DNA of 10,190 nucleotides from Pseudolabrys sp. (GTDB taxonomy: Bacteria > Pseudomonadota > Alphaproteobacteria > Rhizobiales > Xanthobacteraceae). A model generated the notes under the pieces. The model was given only the letters and a program-made list of their open reading frames with translations, was not told where the DNA came from and did not search any database. The stretch is taken from contig JAFAQJ010000135.1 in NCBI GenBank assembly GCA_019246455.1, forward strand, positions 1 to 10,190, in the 5' to 3' direction. Both the position numbers and the translations under genes were made by a program. How positions within the stretch are numbered: position 1 is the stretch's first letter; each line of letters opens with the position of its first letter. This document shows, one piece after another, positions 1 to 6,434 of the stretch.

Positions 1-539
1 AAGATATCTTTGACCTCGTCGGCCACCAGCAATTCGAAATTGAGATCGCCGCGGATGAATTCAAGCTGCTTCATATGATCGAGCAGCGCGCATAGCGGCT
101 CCCAGAATTTCCTGATGTTGGCGATCAGCACAGGCTTTTTGTGGCGCCCGAGTTGGACCCAGGTTAGTTGCTCGACAAGCTCCTCAAGCGTGCCGACGCC
201 GCCTGGCATCGCCACGAAGGCGTCGGCGAGTTCGAACATCTTGCGCTTGCGCTCGTGCATGTCGCGCGTGACGATTAGGTTATCGACATCGCGACGCGCA
301 TGCTCGCGCTGCACCAGGAAGTCCGGAATGATGCCAGTGACCTCGCCGCCGTGCTTGAGCACGGCCTGGGCGATCTCCCCCATCATCCCGACATTGCCAC
401 CGCCATAGACGAGGCCGATGCCGTTTTTGGCGAGGGCCTCGCCGAATTCGCGGGCGGCCATAACGAAGGCCGGGTCAGTGCCCGGCCCGGAGCCGCAATA
501 AACGCAGATTTTTCTGATTTTGTTCGTGTCGTCTTTCAT
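1..539 (-). CDS. LOG-family protein (TIGR00730 type), C-terminus cut off by window edge
   Basis: The reading frame starts at ATG 539 and stays open to base 1, giving about 179 residues. The family is usually near 190-210 aa, so only a short C-terminal piece is missing. It is a Rossmann-like LOG protein. Visible motifs are a glycine-rich loop GGGNVGMMGE (residues 46-55), MHERK (94-98) and the family signature PGGVGTLEE (112-120). The MHERK arginine and signature glutamate are the expected catalytic and binding residues. Characterised members release adenine bases from nucleoside 5'-monophosphates (cytokinin riboside 5'-monophosphate phosphoribohydrolase, or AMP nucleosidase-like activity). The exact substrate cannot be read from sequence. 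No strong Shine-Dalgarno precedes the ATG, and I see no better upstream start in frame. It is divergent from the ABC exporter, with 122 bases between start codons. Family assignment is firm; biological role is inferred. Confidence 0.93.
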   Translation of the reverse strand, partial: MKDDTNKIRKICVYCGSGPGTDPAFVMAAREFGEALAKNGIGLVYGGGNVGMMGEIAQAVLKHGGEVTGIIPDFLVQREHARRDVDNLIVTRDMHERKRKMFELADAFVAMPGGVGTLEELVEQLTWVQLGRHKKPVLIANIRKFWEPLCALLDHMKQLEFIRGDLNFELLVADEVKDI

Positions 540-624
540 GCGTTGGATGTGGCGAAGGTGCGTGGCAGCGTCAAGGCAGGACGCGGCAATCCCCTGAAAA
601 CGGAGGCCGTCTGCCTGCGGCAGG

Positions 625-653
625 GTGATAAGTCAGCCGAAAACCCCTATATC
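625..653 (+). promoter_or_regulatory. Candidate sigma70-type promoter for the ABC exporter, possibly leaderless
   Basis: GTGATA (625-630, 4/6 match to TTGACA) and TATATC (648-653, 4/6 match to TATAAT) are separated by 17 bases. A start point about 7-8 bases after the -10 would fall on or next to the ATG at 662. No Shine-Dalgarno is visible before that ATG. A small dyad, CTGCC-TGC-GGCAG (611-623), lies just upstream of the -35. Matches are modest and the promoter is inferred. Confidence 0.35.
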
Positions 654-661
654 AAACCGCG

Positions 662-2647
662 ATGACCCCCCACCATGTCCAGGCGAATCGAAATCTGCAG
701 GTTTCCGCGGATAGCGGCACGCTGATTTCGACCTTTATCAGCCTGTGGCCATCGATCTGGCCGCACGAGCGGCCGGACCTGAAGTGGCGCGTGGCCGGCG
801 CGTTTGCACTATTGCTGCTTGCCAAACTCGCGACCATCGTCACGCCGTTCACCTTCAAATGGGCGGCTGATGCGCTCAGCGGGCACGGCACCGCTCCTGT
901 CGCAGCCAACGAATGGCTCGTCTGGGTGGTGACGGCGCCGATCGCGATGACGGTCGCCTATGCCGGGATGCGCATCCTGATGGCGGCGCTCACGCAGTTG
1001 CGCGACGGTATTTTCGCGCAAGTTGCGATGCACGCGGTGCGGCGACTTGCCTATCGCACCTTCGTGCACATGCACGAGCTCTCGTTGCGCTTCCATCTCG
1101 AGCGCAAGACCGGCGGTCTGACGCGCGTTCTGGAGCGTGGCCGCAACGCCATCGAGACCATCGTGCGTATGGTGATTGTGCAGCTCATTCCCACGATCAT
1201 CGAGCTTCTGATGGTGCTCGGTGTTTTGATGTGGCAATTCGACTGGCGCTACGTCGTCGCGATCCTGATCACGGTCGTCGTCTACATGACCTACACGTAC
1301 AAGGCGACCGAATGGCGCATCGGCATTCGCCGCAAGATGAATGACAGCGATACCGACGCCAACGTGAAAGCGATCGACTCGCTCTTGAACTACGAGACGG
1401 TGAAATATTTTGGCGCCGAGGAGCGCGAAGCCGCGCGCTACGACCGCTCGATGGCGCGCTATGAGGACGCCAGCGTCAAGGCCTACACCTCGCTCGCCGT
1501 CCTCAACGCTGGCCAAGCCACGATCTTCAGCGTCGGGCTCGGTGCGACGATGGTGATGTGCGCCTTCGGCATCAAGAACGGCACGAATACCGTCGGCGAT
1601 TTCGTGCTGATCAACGCCATGATGATCCAGCTCTATCAGCCGCTCAACTTCATGGGCATGGTGTATCGCGAGATCAAGCAAGCGCTGATCGACATTGAGA
1701 CCATGTTCTCGATTCTCTCGCGCGACCCGGAGATCAAGGATGCGCCGGGCGCCGCCCCGCTGACGGTTACGAGCGGCGCGATCAAGTTCGAGAACGTCCG
1801 CTTCTCCTATGAATCCGACCGCCCGATCCTGAAGGGCGTCTCGTTCGAAGTGCCAGCGGGACATACGGTGGCCGTGGTTGGCCCGTCGGGTGCCGGCAAA
1901 TCGACCATTTCCCGCCTGTTGTTCCGGTTCTACGACCTGTCGGGCGGCCGAGTCATGATCGATGGGCAGGATATCAGCCGTGTCACCCAAAAATCGCTGC
2001 GCCACGCCATCGGCATGGTTCCGCAGGATACCGTGCTCTTCAATGACACCATCCGTTACAACATCCGCTATGGACGTTGGGAAGCGACTGATGCCGAGGT
2101 CGAAGAGGCAGCGCGACTCGCGCAGATCGATGGGTTCATCCGGCTGTCGCCTAAAGGCTACGAAACCGAGGTCGGTGAGCGGGGCCTGAAACTGTCGGGC
2201 GGCGAGAAACAGCGCGTTGCCATTGCGCGCACGATCCTAAAGGCGCCGCCGATCTTGCTGCTCGACGAAGCAACGTCTGCGCTCGACAGCCATACCGAGA
2301 AAGAAATCCAGGACGCCTTGGAGCGCGTGTCGCGTGGCCGCACGACCCTCGTGATTGCGCACCGCTTGTCGACCATCGTCAGTGCCGACGAGATCATTGT
2401 GTTGGACAAAGGTGAAATCGTCGAACGCGGCGGGCACCATGCCTTGCTTGCCAAGGGCGGTCTTTATGCCAGCATGTGGAATCGCCAGCGCGAAGCGGAA
2501 GCAGCCCGCGAGAAACTGGCGTTGATTGGCGAGGGCAGCGGCGCTCCCAACCGCAATCCGCCGCCGGTCGAAGATACGATCAGCGCCGCGGCCGATACCG
2601 CGCCGCCGGTCGCCCCCAGGGAAACCCCCGCCGACGCGGCGGAATGA
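662..2647 (+). CDS. atm1: Atm1-type ABC exporter (fused permease and ATPase), glutathione-conjugate transport
   Basis: This 661-aa half-transporter has an N-terminal six-helix exporter domain (helices roughly 43-63, 84-110, 174-194, 196-216, 281-303 and 311-335) and a C-terminal ATPase. ATPase motifs are A-loop Y383, Walker A GPSGAGKST (407-415), Q-loop Q455, signature LSGGEKQR (511-518), Walker B with catalytic E536, and H-loop H567. Segments such as RFHLERKTGGLTRVLERGR (143-161) and LLNYETVKYFG (241-251) are typical of the Atm1/HMT1 branch. The glutathione-contacting residues I recall from Novosphingobium Atm1 (Y195, R206, R210, N269, Q272, M320, R323) all match here at a constant +13 offset: Y208, R219, R223, N282, Q285, M333, R336. 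It therefore probably exports glutathione derivatives or metal-glutathione complexes across the inner membrane as a homodimer. The last ~45 residues form a Pro/Ala-rich tail. The ATG has no Shine-Dalgarno, but the N-terminus matches family length. psd follows after 9 bases. Confidence 0.93.
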   Translation: MTPHHVQANRNLQVSADSGTLISTFISLWPSIWPHERPDLKWRVAGAFALLLLAKLATIVTPFTFKWAADALSGHGTAPVAANEWLVWVVTAPIAMTVAYAGMRILMAALTQLRDGIFAQVAMHAVRRLAYRTFVHMHELSLRFHLERKTGGLTRVLERGRNAIETIVRMVIVQLIPTIIELLMVLGVLMWQFDWRYVVAILITVVVYMTYTYKATEWRIGIRRKMNDSDTDANVKAIDSLLNYETVKYFGAEEREAARYDRSMARYEDASVKAYTSLAVLNAGQATIFSVGLGATMVMCAFGIKNGTNTVGDFVLINAMMIQLYQPLNFMGMVYREIKQALIDIETMFSILSRDPEIKDAPGAAPLTVTSGAIKFENVRFSYESDRPILKGVSFEVPAGHTVAVVGPSGAGKSTISRLLFRFYDLSGGRVMIDGQDISRVTQKSLRHAIGMVPQDTVLFNDTIRYNIRYGRWEATDAEVEEAARLAQIDGFIRLSPKGYETEVGERGLKLSGGEKQRVAIARTILKAPPILLLDEATSALDSHTEKEIQDALERVSRGRTTLVIAHRLSTIVSADEIIVLDKGEIVERGGHHALLAKGGLYASMWNRQREAEAAREKLALIGEGSGAPNRNPPPVEDTISAAADTAPPVAPRETPADAAE

Positions 2648-2650
2648 GAA

Positions 2651-2652
2651 GG
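2651..2652 (+). promoter_or_regulatory. Ribosome binding site of psd (core of AGAAGG, 2647-2652)
   Basis: The purine stretch AGAAGG at 2647-2652 ends 4 bases before the psd ATG and overlaps the TGA of the exporter gene. This arrangement favours translational coupling of the exporter and psd. Spacing is on the short side for a Shine-Dalgarno. Confidence 0.45.
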
Positions 2653-2656
2653 TCCG

Positions 2657-3355
2657 ATGTCGATCGTCAATTCAATTCGCGCGCAATGGGTACCGATTTC
2701 GCCGGAGGGGTACCCGTTCATCGGCGCCTTTGCGTTCGCCAGCATCATCCTGTTTTGGTTGTGGACGCCGCTCGGCTGGATTGGGACGCTCCTGACACTA
2801 TGGTGTGTGTTTTTTTTCCGCGACCCGCCGCGCGTGACTCCGGTGCGCGACGGGATCGTCGTTGCCCCCGCCGACGGCCGCATCAGCATGGTCACCTCGG
2901 CGCCGCCGCCACACGAACTGGGGCTCGGCGACAAGTTGCTGCCGCGCGTGTCGATTTTCATGAGTGTGTTTGATTGCCATATCAATCGCAGCCCGCTGGC
3001 TGGCCGCATCGAACGCATTGTCTATCAGCCCGGCAAATTCTTTAATGCCGACCTCGATAAAGCGAGCCTCGATAACGAGCGCAATTCATTGGTGATTGCC
3101 GGAGCGAATGCGCGGATCGCTGTCGTTCAAATCGCTGGCCTCGTGGCGCGCCGCATCGTTTGTTATGGGCGGGAAGGACAGACCATCGCCGCCGGTGAAC
3201 GTTTCGGCATGATCCGTTTCGGATCACGTCTCGATGTCTATCTGCCGGAAGGCGTGGTGCCGGCGATCGCCGTCGGGCAGACGGCGATCGCCGGCGAAAC
3301 CATCATTGCCGATTTGCGCGTCTCGGATCCGGGACGGGCATTCCGGACCGGCTGA
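2657..3355 (+). CDS. psd: Phosphatidylserine decarboxylase proenzyme
   Basis: It decarboxylates phosphatidylserine to phosphatidylethanolamine at the inner membrane. At 232 aa it matches the short rhizobial form rather than the longer E. coli enzyme. Two hydrophobic segments lie near residues 17-34 and 36-55, followed by FFRDPPR. PADGR (D73) and FDCHINRSP (H108) are conserved family motifs. The self-cleavage site is FGSRLDVYLP: cutting between G189 and S190 would give a beta chain of 189 residues and a 43-residue alpha chain with an N-terminal pyruvoyl group made from S190. E. coli Psd has LGST at this place; the FGS form is normal for this branch. The ATG lies 9 bases after the exporter stop and is preceded by AGAAGG, so the two genes are probably co-transcribed. 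The partner pssA lies 1.5 kb downstream, beyond an opposing gene. Odd features are a T8 run at 2810-2817 and a long inverted repeat at 3259-3295. Confidence 0.96.
   Translation: MSIVNSIRAQWVPISPEGYPFIGAFAFASIILFWLWTPLGWIGTLLTLWCVFFFRDPPRVTPVRDGIVVAPADGRISMVTSAPPPHELGLGDKLLPRVSIFMSVFDCHINRSPLAGRIERIVYQPGKFFNADLDKASLDNERNSLVIAGANARIAVVQIAGLVARRIVCYGREGQTIAAGERFGMIRFGSRLDVYLPEGVVPAIAVGQTAIAGETIIADLRVSDPGRAFRTG
3259..3295 (+). repeat. Perfect 16-bp inverted repeat with 5-base loop inside psd
   Basis: The arm at 3259-3274 (GCCGGCGATCGCCGTC) is the exact reverse complement of 3280-3295, with GGGCA between them. Each arm also contains the palindrome GGCGATCGCC. The element is in frame and encodes the C-terminal stretch VPAIAVGQTAIAG, 58 bases before the end of psd. 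The RNA would form a very stable hairpin just ahead of the convergent MFS gene. Any regulatory role is inference; no T run follows, so it is not a standard intrinsic terminator. Confidence 0.9.
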
Positions 3356-3380
3356 CGTCGCCGGCCCAGTATCCCCGCGC

Positions 3381-4637
3381 CTATTTTGTCATCGCGTAAC
3401 TGCGGCGCAGTGGCTTTAGCACCAGCAGCGCCAGCAGCCCGGTGATGACGTCCATTGCGATGATGATACCGAACACCGGTAGCCAGCTTCCCGTGTTTTC
3501 GAACAACAGCGCGGCGAGTGGGCCACCAAGCACCGAGCCGACGCCCTGCGCCATGTAAAGGAAACCGTAATTCGTCGTCGCGTTCTTGGTGCCAAAGGTA
3601 TCGGTCAGCGTCGAAGGGAACAACGAGAAGATCTCGCCCCAACCGAAGAACACCACCGCCGACAGGAGCACAAACAACATCGCATTGTCGCGCGACAGAA
3701 CGAGCCCAAGTATCGCGGCAGCCTCAAACAGGAAGGCAATCCCCATCGTGTTCTCGCGGCCGATACGGTCCGACACCCAGCCAAAAAACGGCCGAGTCAG
3801 CCCATTGGTGATGCGGTCGATCGTGAGCGCGAGCGGCAGCGCGGCGAGTCCCCATACCATGACATTGGCGACACCAAACGAACGCGAGAACGCCGCGAAG
3901 TTCAGGATCACCATCAGGCCGCCAGTCGACATCATGCTCATCATGAAGAACATCAGCCAGAACACCTTGGTCCTGATCATGTTTTGCGGTGCGACATCCT
4001 TCTTCGACGTCAGCACGGCGGGCGGCGGCAACTTGTCGCCAGCGGTCGGCGCGCGCATCAGCATCGCAGCCGCCGCGCCGACGATGGCCATGCCGATGCC
4101 GAACACGACCAACGTGTGCTGATAGCCGACACTCTTGAGCATTGAGTCGATAGGGAACGTGGTCGCAATCGCGCCGAAGCCATAACCCGCTGCCACCATG
4201 CCGGTGGCAAAGCCGCGGCGGTCGGGGAACCAGCGCACCATCTGGCCGATGATGCCGATATAGACGACGCCAGTGCCGACGCCGCAGAAGAGTCCGTAGG
4301 TAAGATAGAGCATCGTCAGGCTGGTCGCATACGCGGACGCGACCCAGCCGAGGCCGGACAGGATGCAGCCAGCGGCAATCAGTGCTTTCGGGCCAAACTT
4401 GTCGACGAAATAGCCCTGCGCCGGCGACAGCCAGGTTTGCAACACGATCAGGATCGTAAGCGTGACCTGTACCGCCGAGAGCGGCACACCGAGCGCGTCC
4501 TGGAATGGCTTGGTGAAGAGCGTCCAGACATATTGCGGGCTCGAAATCGAAGCCATGGCCACCAAACCCAGCACAAGCTGGATCCAGCGCGTGGTGGTGG
4601 CACTGGACGCGCTCACCGAGGACGAAGCGACTGACAT
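3381..4637 (-). CDS. MFS carrier of the oxalate/formate antiporter (OxlT-like) family
   Basis: This 418-aa protein has about twelve hydrophobic segments and clear OxlT-family landmarks: SPQYVWTLFTKPFQ (33-46), GYFVDKFGP (75-83), RWFPDRRG (135-142), NGLTRPFFGWVSDRIGR (278-294) and NYGFLYMAQG (356-365). From the recalled OxlT sequence, R282 matches the substrate-binding R272, but Q364 stands where OxlT has K355. Oxalate itself is therefore doubtful; a monocarboxylate or another small organic acid is a reasonable inference. I chose ATG 4637 because AGGGGG lies 6 bases upstream (4644-4649 on this strand). A longer in-frame start at 4730 would add 31 Arg-rich residues outside the family pattern. 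The gene lies opposite to, and between, psd (25 bases between stops) and pssA, which looks like an insertion into a lipid gene pair. Family assignment is firm; substrate is unknown. Confidence 0.9.
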   Translation of the reverse strand: MSVASSSVSASSATTTRWIQLVLGLVAMASISSPQYVWTLFTKPFQDALGVPLSAVQVTLTILIVLQTWLSPAQGYFVDKFGPKALIAAGCILSGLGWVASAYATSLTMLYLTYGLFCGVGTGVVYIGIIGQMVRWFPDRRGFATGMVAAGYGFGAIATTFPIDSMLKSVGYQHTLVVFGIGMAIVGAAAAMLMRAPTAGDKLPPPAVLTSKKDVAPQNMIRTKVFWLMFFMMSMMSTGGLMVILNFAAFSRSFGVANVMVWGLAALPLALTIDRITNGLTRPFFGWVSDRIGRENTMGIAFLFEAAAILGLVLSRDNAMLFVLLSAVVFFGWGEIFSLFPSTLTDTFGTKNATTNYGFLYMAQGVGSVLGGPLAALLFENTGSWLPVFGIIIAMDVITGLLALLVLKPLRRSYAMTK

Positions 4638-4643
4638 GAACAA

Positions 4644-4649
4644 CCCCCT
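4644..4649 (-). promoter_or_regulatory. Ribosome binding site that fixes the MFS carrier start
   Basis: AGGGGG on the minus strand lies 6 bases before ATG 4637. No comparable site was seen before the longer in-frame ATG at 4730, so this supports the 418-aa form. Confidence 0.65.
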
Positions 4650-4738
4650 GCATCGGCGGACCTTGTTGCCCGCGGTTGGAAATCGGAGGGATACTAGCAA
4701 GACGCGGACCAGCATCACGCCGCAGCGCACCCAGGCTC

Positions 4739-4764
4739 GGAATCCGGTCTATTCCGCAGCTGCG
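4739..4764. promoter_or_regulatory. Adjacent dyads in the MFS/pssA divergent region, candidate operator
   Basis: GGAAT-N7-ATTCC (4739-4755) directly abuts the 10-bp palindrome CGCAGCTGCG (4755-4764). Both lie about 100 bases or more from each start codon, in the 241-base divergent region, where an upstream regulator could bind. No regulator gene is present in the window. Short dyads in GC-rich DNA can arise by chance. Confidence 0.3.
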
Positions 4765-4783
4765 CGTTTATTCCCTGCGCCTG

Positions 4784-4802
4784 TGCGCATAATTTTGGCG
4801 CA
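4784..4802 (+). promoter_or_regulatory. Candidate pssA promoter -10 within a TGCGC-N9-GCGCA dyad
   Basis: CATAAT at 4788-4793 matches the -10 consensus in 5 of 6 bases and lies inside a perfect 5-bp inverted repeat, TGCGC (4784-4788) and GCGCA (4798-4802). A repressor bound there would cover the -10. No convincing -35 is seen at 16-18 bases upstream. The pssA leader would be roughly 80 bases. Confidence 0.35.
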
Positions 4803-4860
4803 AAAGGGCATTTACTATGCAGCGACGTTCGGTTCGCGGAAGCGCCACGCGACCGGGCCA

Positions 4861-4866
4861 AAGGAG
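4861..4866 (+). promoter_or_regulatory. Ribosome binding site of pssA
   Basis: AAGGAG lies 12 bases before ATG 4879, slightly long spacing. An in-frame TAA at 4870-4872 rules out any start further upstream, so 4879 is the first possible start. Confidence 0.6.
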
Positions 4867-4878
4867 CTATAATTTCTT

Positions 4879-5751
4879 ATGGTTTTCCCGCCTTTCGACC
4901 CCACCGAGAAGCGCCGGCGTTTCAAGCCGGTGCCAGTGCGTACCTTGGTCCCCAATGTCATCACGTTGCTGGCGCTCTGCGCGGGCCTCACTGGCATCCG
5001 CATGGCGTTTGAGGGGCGGCTCGATCTGGCGCTGGCGGCGATTGTTTTTGCCGCACTGCTCGACGGCATCGATGGCCGCGTCGCCCGCATGCTCAAGGGC
5101 GCGTCGAAATTCGGCGCCGAGCTCGACAGTTTGGCGGACTTTGTCAACTTCGGCGTCGCACCGGCGCTGATCCTCTACTTTTGGGGCCTGCACGATTTGC
5201 GCTCGGTCGGCTGGATTGCCGCCTTGATCTTTGCAATTTGCTCGGCGCTGCGGCTCGCGCGCTTCAACGTGATGATCGATGACCCAAACAAACCGGTCTG
5301 GGCAGGAAACTTCTTCACCGGCATTCCCGCGCCGGCCGGCGCGATTACAGTGCTGCTGCCAATCTATCTCAACTTTCTCGGGCTTACTGTGAACCTCGTC
5401 GTGATCTGGTTTGCCTTCGTCTACACGCTGTTCATTGCCATGCTGATGGTGTCGAAACTCCCGGTGCTCTCGGGCAAACGTGTCGGTAAGCGCGTTGCAC
5501 CGGAGTCCGTGTTGCCGATGTTCGTCGCCGTCGTTTTATTTTTCGCGGTGCTGGTGAGTTACCCATGGGAGACATTGTCGATCGGAACGATCGCTTATCT
5601 CTGTGCGCTTCCGGTTGGCTGGTGGTCTTACAATGAATACGTGCGTAAAGATCGAGCCGCGATGACGGCAACGCCTGCAGCGACCAACGGTGATGTAGCA
5701 CCGCTGCCCGGCGAAACGCCGCGCGATGAGCGCCCGCCGCGCCTCAACTAG
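4879..5751 (+). CDS. pssA: CDP-diacylglycerol-serine O-phosphatidyltransferase (phosphatidylserine synthase, type II)
   Basis: It joins serine to CDP-diacylglycerol to make phosphatidylserine, the substrate of Psd, at the cytoplasmic membrane. The 290-aa length suits the rhizobial integral-membrane form. The complete CDP-alcohol phosphatidyltransferase motif D-G-x2-A-R-x8-G-x3-D-x3-D is present: D65, G66, A69, R70, G79, D83, D87, with D62 as the extra upstream aspartate. These aspartates bind the metal ions and CDP group. Several hydrophobic segments follow between about 95 and 250, including a pair near 170-190 and 210-230, then a hydrophilic tail from about 258 rich in Ala, Pro and Arg. The N-terminal Lys/Arg-rich stretch (11-21) before the first helix is usual. 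It probably has its own promoter, because the MFS gene separates it from psd. Its stop is 3 bases from the convergent gst stop, leaving no room for a separate terminator between them. Confidence 0.96.
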   Translation: MVFPPFDPTEKRRRFKPVPVRTLVPNVITLLALCAGLTGIRMAFEGRLDLALAAIVFAALLDGIDGRVARMLKGASKFGAELDSLADFVNFGVAPALILYFWGLHDLRSVGWIAALIFAICSALRLARFNVMIDDPNKPVWAGNFFTGIPAPAGAITVLLPIYLNFLGLTVNLVVIWFAFVYTLFIAMLMVSKLPVLSGKRVGKRVAPESVLPMFVAVVLFFAVLVSYPWETLSIGTIAYLCALPVGWWSYNEYVRKDRAAMTATPAATNGDVAPLPGETPRDERPPRLN

Positions 5752-5754
5752 AAA

Positions 5755-6426
5755 TCAAACAGTCGGCTTACCGTTGAGCAGCTGCGTGCCGAAGGGATAG
5801 CCGGGCATCAAATCATAAGGATGAGCCCAACCCGGCAAGGCTTTCACGCGGTCGAGGAAGGTTGCAATCGCTGGATAATCCTTGCGGATATCGAAGCCGA
5901 ACTCCTCGGCTGGGTAGTAGAGATACGCGCACATTGAAATGTCGGCGATGGTCGGCCGCGAACCGAGCAGGAATGGCGCCCGTTCGAGCCGTTTGTTGAC
6001 GATGGCCAGATTGCCGTCGATACGACCCTTGAGGAATCCCATCACGGCGGGGTCGCCCGCAGGCTTCGCGAAATTTTTGAGAAAACGGAATGGGCCAAGG
6101 AAGCCGTTGACCTTCTGATTGTCAAAAATGATCCAGCGTAGTGCTTCAAGTTCTTCGTCCTCGCCCTGAGGGAGGAACTTGCCGCTTTTGCGCGCGAGAT
6201 AGGTCAGAATCACGCCCGACTGGGATAATTTCTTGGGGCCGTCGATCAGGACCGGCGCCTCGCCCATCTCGTTGACATCGCCGCGCCATTCGGCGGAACG
6301 CTGCACGGCCTTGCCGAAGAAATCGACCCACACCGCCTTCCAGTTTGCGCCGATAAGGTTGAGCATCAAAGCAGCGCGATAGGCGTTGCCGGATTGGGCG
6401 AAGCAAAGCAGCTGATAATCGGACAT
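5755..6426 (-). CDS. Glutathione S-transferase family protein
   Basis: This 223-aa protein has the two-domain cytosolic GST layout. The N-terminal thioredoxin-like domain carries the beta-alpha-beta start LLCFAQSGNAYRAAL (6-20), the cis-proline in GEAPVL (P58) and the glutathione-contacting pair Q69-S70 in LSQSGVILTYLA. The helical C-terminal domain carries the N-capping box motif PTIADIS (T159, D162), typical of bacterial GSTs. The catalytic residue is not certain; S12 or N14 in the first loop are candidates, since no Tyr or Cys is in the classical place. The substrate is unknown. It is the last gene of a likely mmsA-lipoprotein-gst unit, 8 bases after the lipoprotein stop, and has no obvious Shine-Dalgarno, which suggests translational coupling. 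A role in detoxifying reactive catabolic intermediates or oxidants is only inference. Confidence 0.9.
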   Translation of the reverse strand: MSDYQLLCFAQSGNAYRAALMLNLIGANWKAVWVDFFGKAVQRSAEWRGDVNEMGEAPVLIDGPKKLSQSGVILTYLARKSGKFLPQGEDEELEALRWIIFDNQKVNGFLGPFRFLKNFAKPAGDPAVMGFLKGRIDGNLAIVNKRLERAPFLLGSRPTIADISMCAYLYYPAEEFGFDIRKDYPAIATFLDRVKALPGWAHPYDLMPGYPFGTQLLNGKPTV

Positions 6427-6434
6427 GAATGAAG

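Noticed and set aside
809..2005. Open frame of 398 codons on the minus strand inside the exporter gene
   Set aside because: It is antisense to a clearly coding gene, its translation is rich in His, Arg and Asp without any recognisable motif, and such long antisense frames are common in GC-rich DNA.
3259..3295. HIP1-like element because of the two GCGATCGC octamers
   Set aside because: HIP1 is abundant in cyanobacteria, whereas I found only these two copies and one near 8178 in this window, which is compatible with chance in GC-rich DNA. The long pairing, not the octamer, is the notable part.
3724..4653. Open frame of 309 codons on the minus strand overlapping the MFS carrier in another frame
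   Set aside because: The other frame gives a full twelve-helix carrier with family motifs; this one is Arg/His-rich and featureless.
4638..4730. Longer N-terminus of the MFS carrier starting at ATG 4730
   Set aside because: The extra 31 residues are Arg-rich and outside the family pattern, and a strong ribosome site lies just before ATG 4637.
5749..5757. Terminator between convergent pssA and gst
   Set aside because: Only 3 bases separate the stops and I saw no hairpin with a T run at the gene ends, so any terminator must lie inside the opposing coding regions.
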